This document shows positions 5,606 to 10,629 of a stretch of 10,629 nt of DNA, one piece after another. The notes below the pieces were generated by a model. That model was not told the origin of the DNA and did no database searches. It worked only from the letters and a program-made list of their open reading frames with translations. The translations under genes were made by a program, and so were the position numbers. This DNA comes from Nitriliruptoraceae bacterium (GTDB lineage Bacteria; Actinomycetota; Nitriliruptoria; Nitriliruptorales; Nitriliruptoraceae), in NCBI GenBank assembly GCA_007125475.1, contig SLDB01000114.1, positions 1 to 10,629 of the forward strand. Reading direction: 5' to 3'. The number at the start of each line of letters is the position of its first letter. The first letter of the stretch is position 1.

Positions 5606-6531
5606 CACGGTCGTCCCCCCCGTGACGCGTCTCCGAGCCAGGTCACCTCCGGGGTGAGGACCACGCCGTGATCGGCCTCGACGCGCCGGCGGACCTCGGC
5701 GATCAACCCGGCCACGTCCGCCGCGGTCGCCCCCGGGCGGGTGACGATGAAGTTGGCGTGCCGCCGTGACACCTCGGCACCCCCGATCGCGAACCCCTTC
5801 AACCCGCTGGACTCGATCAGCTCCCCCGCCGACCGCGGCACGGGGTTGGTGAACACCGACCCGCAGTTGGGCTCGTTCAACGGCTGGTTCGCCCGGCGCC
5901 ATGCCCGGATCTCGCCGATCGCCGCCCGTTCGGCCTCCCGGTCCCCGTGGCTGAAGCGGAGCCGGGCGGCGGTGACCACCGCGTCGTCGGGGAGCTCGCT
6001 GTGCCGGTATCCGAGACCCAGCACCGCCGCGGGCCACGTCTCGGTGGCCGACGTGCCCAGCCGGTGCACCTCGGCCTCGACGAGGTGGTCGGCGATCTCG
6101 CCGCCGTGGGCACCGGCGTTCATCCGCACCGCTCCCCCGAGGGTGCCGGGGACGGCGCACGCCCACGCGAACCCGGTGAGTCCGGCGTCGGCGACCGTGG
6201 CCGCCAACGTGGGCAGCGGCTCGGCAGCCCCGGCCCGCACGTCACCGTCGTCGATCACCACGCCGCGGAACCCCCGTCCGAGTGTGACGACCACACCGTC
6301 GAACCCGTCGTCGTCGACCAACAGGTTGGATCCCCGCCCGACGACGGCCGTCGCGACCCGGTGGGTGCGGCACACCTCACCCACCACGGCGAGGTCGTCG
6401 GGGGTCTCGGCGGTGACCAGGACACGGGCCGGTCCCCCGACCCGCAGCGTCGTGAACCGCGCCAGAGATGCCCCGGCGACGACCTGCCCGGTACAGCGTC
6501 CGGCGAGCTCGGCCACCAGGGCAGGGCTCAC
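5602..6531 (-). CDS. murB: UDP-N-acetylenolpyruvoylglucosamine reductase MurB
   Basis: A 309-residue cytoplasmic FAD enzyme that reduces UDP-GlcNAc-enolpyruvate to UDP-MurNAc with NADPH. FAD-binding motifs visible are TTLRVGGPA (27-35), VVGRGSNLLVDDDGFDGVVV (63-82) and ACAVPGTLGGAVRMNAGAHGG (124-144). Substrate and catalytic regions are LGYRHSEL (173-180, Arg176), NCGSVFTNP (222-230, with Ser225 the expected proton donor) and the C-terminal LTPEVTWLG (Glu295). The overall form is the shorter MurB type seen in Gram-positive bacteria. The GTG start overlaps the murC stop as GTGA, with GGGGAG just upstream. murB inside murC-ftsQ is unlike the model actinomycetes Streptomyces and Mycobacterium, where as I recall murB lies elsewhere, and is a lineage clue. 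A 7-base G run lies in its last codons, where the ftsQ ribosome binding site falls. Confidence 0.97.
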   Translation of the reverse strand: MSPALVAELAGRCTGQVVAGASLARFTTLRVGGPARVLVTAETPDDLAVVGEVCRTHRVATAVVGRGSNLLVDDDGFDGVVVTLGRGFRGVVIDDGDVRAGAAEPLPTLAATVADAGLTGFAWACAVPGTLGGAVRMNAGAHGGEIADHLVEAEVHRLGTSATETWPAAVLGLGYRHSELPDDAVVTAARLRFSHGDREAERAAIGEIRAWRRANQPLNEPNCGSVFTNPVPRSAGELIESSGLKGFAIGGAEVSRRHANFIVTRPGATAADVAGLIAEVRRRVEADHGVVLTPEVTWLGDASRGGRPW

Positions 6532-7895
6532 CGGCTCCCCCCCAGCAGCTCCAGCAGCGTCGGGCCGACCTGGGTGACGTCACCGGCCCCGGTGACGAGG
6601 ACCAGGTCACCGTCCTCCACCAGGTCCAGGAGCACGTCGACGACGTCGCCCAGGCGCGGGGCGTACCGGACGAACGCCCCCGCCGACGCGGCCGCCTCGG
6701 CGACCAGCTCCCCGGAGACCCCCGGGATCGCCGCCTCCGACGAGCCGTACACGTCGGTGACGACCACGACGTCGGCCGCCGCCGCCGCCCGGCCGAGCTC
6801 GGCGCCGAAGGCCTGTGTCCGCGAGTAGCGGTGGGGCTGGACCACCACGACGACCCGCTTCGCCCCGACCGCCCGGGCCGCCGCCAACGTCGCCCGCAGC
6901 TCGGTGGGGTGATGGGCGTAGTCGTCGACGACCTCCACACCGCGAACGATGCCCAGACGCTGGAACCTGCGGGCCGCCCCGGTGAACCGACCCAGGCCCT
7001 CCGCGGCGGCGGTGACGTCGACCCCCAGCAGGTGGCACACCCCCAGGGCCGCGGTGGCGTTGAGGACGTTGTGGCGCCCCGGGACGGCGAGGGTGAACCG
7101 TGCCACGTCCTGGTCATCGATCCGCAGTCGGTGGGATCCGGGATCGTCGAGGACGCGGATGTCGGCGTCCGGTGCGGTGCCGTAGGTGACCACCGGCGCG
7201 GAGACCCGCGTCGCGATCTCCCGTGCCGGGGGGTCGTCGGCGCACACCAGTGCCGGCGCCCCCGGTGCCCGGCGGTCCAGGAAGTCGATGAACGCGCCCC
7301 GGACCGCGTCGAGGTCGTCGAACTCGTCGGGGTGGTCGTGCTCGATGTTCGTGACCACCGCCAGGTCGGGGCGGTAGACCAGGAACGAGCGGTCGGACTC
7401 GTCGGCCTCCGCGACGAACCGGCCGTCGGTGCCGGCGTGCGCGTTCGCCCCGGTCTCGTTCAGCGAGCCGCCGATCGAGAAGCTGGGATCCCCTCCTGCG
7501 GCCTGCAGCGCCACGACCGTCATCGAGGTCGTCGTGGTCTTGCCGTGCGTCCCGGCGATCAGGACGGCGCGGTCGTCAGCCATCACCTCGGCCAGCATCT
7601 CGGCGCGCCGGAGCAACGGGATCCCCCGGGACCGCGCCGCCTCGATCTCCGGGTTCGTGACCGGGACCGCGGTGGAGGTCACCACGACGTCGGCCTCCCC
7701 GAGGTGGGTCGCGGCGTGACCGACCTCGACGCGGGCACCGAGCATCCGCAACTCCGCCAGCGCTCGCCCGTCGCGGAGGTCCGAGCCCGACACGGCGTGC
7801 CCGCGCTGCAGCAGGATCCGGGCGATACCCGACATCCCCGCGCCGCCGACGCCGACGAAATGCACACTCGCCCCCGGGGTGAGCCGGGCGCTCAC
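6528..7895 (-). CDS. murC: UDP-N-acetylmuramate--L-alanine ligase MurC
   Basis: A 455-residue cytoplasmic ATP-dependent ligase adding L-Ala to UDP-MurNAc, the first amino acid of the peptidoglycan stem. Domain 1 (about 1-105) has the nucleotide-substrate loop VGVGGAGMSGIARI (14-27). The central ATPase domain has the P-loop GTHGKTTTTSM (115-125), FVAEADESDRSF (160-171) and TNIEHDHPDEF (182-192). The C-terminal domain (about 315-455) has VVDDYAHHPTEL (322-333) and VVQPHRYSRTQ (351-361). All key Mur-ligase residues I can check are in place. The frame is open for 219 codons upstream inside murG, but the true N-terminus is VSARLTPGASVHFVG, starting at the GTG that overlaps the murG stop as GTGA. 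It is followed by murB with the same overlap, so the two steps that make and extend UDP-MurNAc are coupled. Confidence 0.97.
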   Translation of the reverse strand: MSARLTPGASVHFVGVGGAGMSGIARILLQRGHAVSGSDLRDGRALAELRMLGARVEVGHAATHLGEADVVVTSTAVPVTNPEIEAARSRGIPLLRRAEMLAEVMADDRAVLIAGTHGKTTTTSMTVVALQAAGGDPSFSIGGSLNETGANAHAGTDGRFVAEADESDRSFLVYRPDLAVVTNIEHDHPDEFDDLDAVRGAFIDFLDRRAPGAPALVCADDPPAREIATRVSAPVVTYGTAPDADIRVLDDPGSHRLRIDDQDVARFTLAVPGRHNVLNATAALGVCHLLGVDVTAAAEGLGRFTGAARRFQRLGIVRGVEVVDDYAHHPTELRATLAAARAVGAKRVVVVVQPHRYSRTQAFGAELGRAAAAADVVVVTDVYGSSEAAIPGVSGELVAEAAASAGAFVRYAPRLGDVVDVLLDLVEDGDLVLVTGAGDVTQVGPTLLELLGGSR

Positions 7896-9025
7896 GAGCC
7901 GCCCCCGTCGGGGGCACCGGCGACCTCGAGCGTCAACCTCGCGACCTGTGCGGCGGCGTCCGGTCTCCCGAACACCCGCGAGTTGCGGGACATCTCCCGT
8001 CGTGCGGCCGGGTCGGCCAGCAGCGGCGTGAGGGCCTCGGCCAGGGACGCGCCGGTGAGCTCCTCGTCGGCGATGGTCACCGCCCCACCGGCCGCGGCGA
8101 GGGCCCGGGCGTTCTCGGTCTGGTGGTCCGCGGTGGCGTGCGGGTAGGGCACCAGGACGGCCGGGATCCCCAGCGCCGTGAGCTCGGCGATCGAGGTCGC
8201 ACCGGACCGGCACACCGTGACGTCGGCGGCCGCGTACGCCGCGGCCATGTCGTCGATGAACGCGACGGTCGTGACCCGCGGTCCGTCCTCGCTCACCACC
8301 GGCTCCCACCGTTCGACCGCGTCGTCGTACCCCCTCCGCCCGGTCGCGTGCACGATCTGCAGCGGCCCGGGGAGGCGAGGGTAGGCCGCCACCAGCGCCC
8401 GGTTCAGGCTCTCGGCTCCCTGGCTCCCACCGAACACCAGCAACGTCGTCACCTCGGGGTCCAACCCCAGGCGTGTGCGGGCGTCGGCCCGCCCCGCGGC
8501 CCGGTCCAGGGCCACCAGGTCGGCACGGACCGGGTTGCCGGTCACCACGCAACGCTCCTCACGCGGGAAGCGCTTCGCCGATCCCGGGAACGTCACGGCG
8601 ACGTGGTCGGCCCAGCGCGCCGCCACGCGGTTGGCCAACCCGGGGATGCTGTTCTGCTCGTGGATCACCAGCGGGACCCCGGCCCGGTGGGCCGCACGGT
8701 CCAACGGGAAGGAGACGTACCCGCCGAACGTCACCGCCGCCAGGGGCTCCTCCTCGGCGATGATCTCACGGCAGCGACGTACCGCGGCCCTCAGCCGTGA
8801 CGGAACCCGGAGCAACGCCGCCGAGGGACGCCTCGGGATCGCGACCGCGTCGATGGTGTGCAGGCGGTAACCGGCCTCGGGGACCAGTCGCGCCTCCAGC
8901 CGATCGTCGACGCCGACGAACACCGGTTCGATCCCCGGCTGAGCAGCGAGCTCGGCGGCGACGGCCAACGCCGGGAAGACGTGGCCCGCGGTGCCGCCGC
9001 CGGCGACGAGGATGGTCCTGGTCAC
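7892..9025 (-). CDS. murG: Undecaprenyl-PP-MurNAc-pentapeptide GlcNAc transferase MurG
   Basis: A 377-residue GT28-family enzyme at the inner face of the membrane that transfers GlcNAc from UDP-GlcNAc to lipid I, giving lipid II. Domain 1 shows the glycine-rich loop VAGGGTAGHVFPALAVA (7-23), TFGGYVSFPL (99-108) and VIHEQNSIPGLANR (120-133). The UDP-GlcNAc-binding C-terminal domain shows LLVFGGSQGAESLN (195-208), VCRSGATSIAEL (271-282) and VPYPHATADHQTENA (292-306). Start GTG at 9025 overlaps the ftsW stop as GTGA and has GGAG 8 nt upstream. The 326 further open codons upstream lie opposite ftsW coding frames and are not a fusion. Length is normal. Its product lipid II is the substrate of the FtsW encoded just before it. 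Confidence 0.98.
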   Translation of the reverse strand: MTRTILVAGGGTAGHVFPALAVAAELAAQPGIEPVFVGVDDRLEARLVPEAGYRLHTIDAVAIPRRPSAALLRVPSRLRAAVRRCREIIAEEEPLAAVTFGGYVSFPLDRAAHRAGVPLVIHEQNSIPGLANRVAARWADHVAVTFPGSAKRFPREERCVVTGNPVRADLVALDRAAGRADARTRLGLDPEVTTLLVFGGSQGAESLNRALVAAYPRLPGPLQIVHATGRRGYDDAVERWEPVVSEDGPRVTTVAFIDDMAAAYAAADVTVCRSGATSIAELTALGIPAVLVPYPHATADHQTENARALAAAGGAVTIADEELTGASLAEALTPLLADPAARREMSRNSRVFGRPDAAAQVARLTLEVAGAPDGGGS

Positions 9026-10194
9026 GGCGTGGTCTCCGTTCGTGGCTGACGAGCGGGCCCCCGGGCGATCGCGGTGAGGATCCCGAGCGCCACCAGGGTG
9101 GAGACGAGGGAGGAACCACCCACCGAGACCAGCGGGAGCGTCACCCCCGTGATCGGCAGCAGTCCGACGACCGTGGCGATGTTCACCAGGGCCTGGCCGA
9201 CGATCCACACGGTGATCGCGAGCGCCACCGTCCGTGGATACCCCTCGGGGGCCAGGTAGGCGGTCTTCAGGCCGAGGTAGAGCAGGAGGGTGAACAGCGC
9301 CAGGACCCCCAGCGCCCCCACGAGACCGAGCTCCTCGCCGATCACCGCGAAGATGAAGTCGGTCTCCGGGTTCGGGATGAAGTGCCACTTCCCCCGCGAG
9401 GAACCCAACCCGAGCCCGAACACCCCCCCGGAACCGAGCGCGTACCACGACTGCAACAGCTGGAACCCCTCGTCGAGGGGGTAGGCCTCCGGGGCGAGCC
9501 ACCCGCGGATCCGGGCGACCCGGTACGGGGCCACCACGGCCAATGCGGCGACGACGGCCCCGCCGAGCACGAGCGCCCCCGTCACGTACCGGGCCGGGAG
9601 CCCCTCGACCCACAGCACCGCACCCACGATCAACCCGAGGAGGATCGTCGTGCCCAGGTCGGGCTGCGCCATCACCAGACCGGCGAGGACGATCAACAGC
9701 GGCCCGGCCGGCACCAGCAGGTGCTCGAGCTGGTGCACACCCCCGTCGCGGGGGCGCTTGCGCTGCAGGACGTCGGCGAGCCACAGCAGCGCTGCGAGCT
9801 TGGCGAGCTCGGAGGGCTGGATCGACAACGGGCCCAGGCTCAGCCAGCGGGTGGAGCCGTACCGCGTCTCGCCGATCCCGGGGACCAGCAGCAGGACGAG
9901 TCCGACGAGGGCCGCCGCCAGCAGCGGCCACGCCAATCGCCGCCAGACGCGGGGATCGATCCACGCCGCGAACGCGAACGCCGGCACCCCGATCACCGCC
10001 CACAGCAATTGCCGCCGGAACGTCGTGAACGGGTCACCGGCCTCGGCGGCGTCGACGAACGACGCGGAGAAGCTCATCACCAGCCCGACGATGAGCAGCA
10101 GCCCGGTGACCGCGACGAGCCAGGTGCTCAGCGTCGTCCACGGACCGGCGGCCAGCCGTGACGGTCGTCGGCGGTGGGTGGGCACGGTGCTCAC
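9022..10194 (-). CDS. ftsW: SEDS-family peptidoglycan glycosyltransferase FtsW
   Basis: A 390-residue polytopic membrane protein that polymerises lipid II at the septum with a class B PBP (FtsI, expected outside this window). About ten hydrophobic segments are visible. SEDS motifs are RWLSLGPLSIQPSELAKLA (116-134), AQPDLGTT (176-183), ALGSGGVFGLGLGSSRGKW (252-270), PETDFIFAVIGEELGLVG (276-293, with Asp279 at the putative catalytic position) and GVTLPLVSVGGSSLVSTL (350-367). The last motif usually has PF/LxSYGGSS; Tyr is replaced by Val here. The GPLSIQPSE and cluster position favour FtsW over RodA. GTG start overlaps the murD stop as GTGA with GGAG 5 nt upstream. A Gly-rich stretch corresponds to a 7-base C run at 9423-9429. 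Confidence 0.97.
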   Translation of the reverse strand: MSTVPTHRRRPSRLAAGPWTTLSTWLVAVTGLLLIVGLVMSFSASFVDAAEAGDPFTTFRRQLLWAVIGVPAFAFAAWIDPRVWRRLAWPLLAAALVGLVLLLVPGIGETRYGSTRWLSLGPLSIQPSELAKLAALLWLADVLQRKRPRDGGVHQLEHLLVPAGPLLIVLAGLVMAQPDLGTTILLGLIVGAVLWVEGLPARYVTGALVLGGAVVAALAVVAPYRVARIRGWLAPEAYPLDEGFQLLQSWYALGSGGVFGLGLGSSRGKWHFIPNPETDFIFAVIGEELGLVGALGVLALFTLLLYLGLKTAYLAPEGYPRTVALAITVWIVGQALVNIATVVGLLPITGVTLPLVSVGGSSLVSTLVALGILTAIARGPARQPRTETTP

Positions 10195-10629
10195 GGCCGC
10201 TCCTTCGTCCCGGGGCCGCCGGTGGTGCGGCGGTGTGCGGCGGCGGCGAACCGCTCACCGCGTTCCTGATAGCTGGCGAACTGGTCGAACGAGGCGCACG
10301 CCGGTGCGAGGAGGACCACGTCCCCCTCACGGGCGATCGTCGCCGCCACCTCGACCGCCTCCTCGACCGAGCCCACCGGGTGGGCCGGAACCCCGGCCAG
10401 CTCGGCGACGGCCGACAGCTCATCGGCCGCCTCACCGATCAGCACGGCGGCGCGCGCGTCATCGAGGGCGTCGGCGAGCGGGGTGAGGTCGACCCCCTTC
10501 GCCAGCCCACCGCCGATCCACACACACGGGCCCGCGGCGTGCAGCGCCGCGATCGCGGCGTGGACGTTCGTCGCCTTCGAGTCGTTCACGAACCGCACCC
10601 CGCGGTCGTCGACGGCGACGACCTCGAAC
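10191..10629 (-). CDS. murD: UDP-N-acetylmuramoylalanine--D-glutamate ligase MurD, 3' part only
   Basis: The last 145 codons of a Mur ligase whose start lies outside the window. This is the C-terminal substrate-binding domain. The fragment has GVRFVNDSKATN, the MurD signature carrying a conserved Lys, then WIGGGLAKGVDLTPL, and near the end LLAPACASFDQFASYQERGERF, which is diagnostic for MurD rather than MurC, MurE or MurF. MurD adds D-Glu to UDP-MurNAc-L-Ala in the cytoplasm. The stop TGA overlaps the ftsW start, so the two are likely co-translated. An apparent start at the GTG at 10598 within this stretch is internal and not the gene start. Nothing indicates damage; the truncation is only the window edge. 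Confidence 0.96.
   Translation of the reverse strand, partial: FEVVAVDDRGVRFVNDSKATNVHAAIAALHAAGPCVWIGGGLAKGVDLTPLADALDDARAAVLIGEAADELSAVAELAGVPAHPVGSVEEAVEVAATIAREGDVVLLAPACASFDQFASYQERGERFAAAAHRRTTGGPGTKERP

Noticed and set aside
4856..6166. Apparent N-terminal fusion extending ftsQ, and likewise long upstream extensions of murC, murG and yggS
   Set aside because: The extra residues lie in a second frame of the neighbouring gene and are Arg/Gly/Pro-rich without domains. The true starts overlap the preceding stops by 4 bases and begin with family-typical sequence.
1..10629. Mobile element, CRISPR array, tRNA, toxin-antitoxin or defence genes
   Set aside because: I looked for direct repeats, transposase-like or nuclease-like frames and tRNA-like folds and found none. 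The window is filled by core division and murein genes with uniform base composition.

Overview
The window is a strongly GC-rich stretch of a bacterial division and cell wall (dcw) cluster. Eleven consecutive genes on the minus strand read from right to left. In transcription order they are murD (3' part only), ftsW, murG, murC, murB, ftsQ, ftsZ, pgeF (yfiH), yggS, sepF, yggT and divIVA, i.e. one partial and eleven complete genes. The tail ftsZ-pgeF-yggS-sepF-yggT-divIVA, the absence of ftsA, and an FtsZ ending in a DVPSFLR-type peptide all point to the Actinobacteria (Actinomycetota). murB between murC and ftsQ is not the Streptomyces or Mycobacterium arrangement as I know it, so a deeper-branching, very GC-rich lineage (for example Nitriliruptoria- or Acidimicrobiia-like) is my guess. 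It is an inference from gene order only.

Layout. Positions 10629-4856 hold the peptidoglycan precursor and early divisome block murD-ftsW-murG-murC-murB-ftsQ; every junction there is a 4-base stop/start overlap (GTGA). Positions 4855-4473 are the only sizeable non-coding interval. It carries a well-formed promoter-like pair (TTGACC, 18 bp, TAGGTT) facing ftsZ, several short inverted repeats around it, and a predicted leader of roughly 300 nt before a strong ftsZ ribosome binding site. Positions 4472-357 hold ftsZ and the genes that follow it, again mostly coupled by 4-base overlaps. Positions 6-347 on the plus strand hold a small HExxH-containing protein that converges on divIVA, with 9 bp between the two stop codons.

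How the genes work together. MurB, MurC and MurD make the UDP-MurNAc-peptide precursor, and MurG completes lipid II. FtsW polymerises lipid II at the septum, and FtsQ links the membrane divisome. FtsZ forms the ring, SepF tethers it to the membrane (taking the place of FtsA), and DivIVA organises curved membrane or polar growth. PgeF and YggS are housekeeping metabolite and cofactor proteins that commonly travel with this cluster. YggT is a small membrane protein of the same neighbourhood.

I see no mobile element, CRISPR array, tRNA, rRNA or defence system. This is mostly an ordinary core region. The part most worth a second look is the ftsZ promoter and leader at about 4473-4855.
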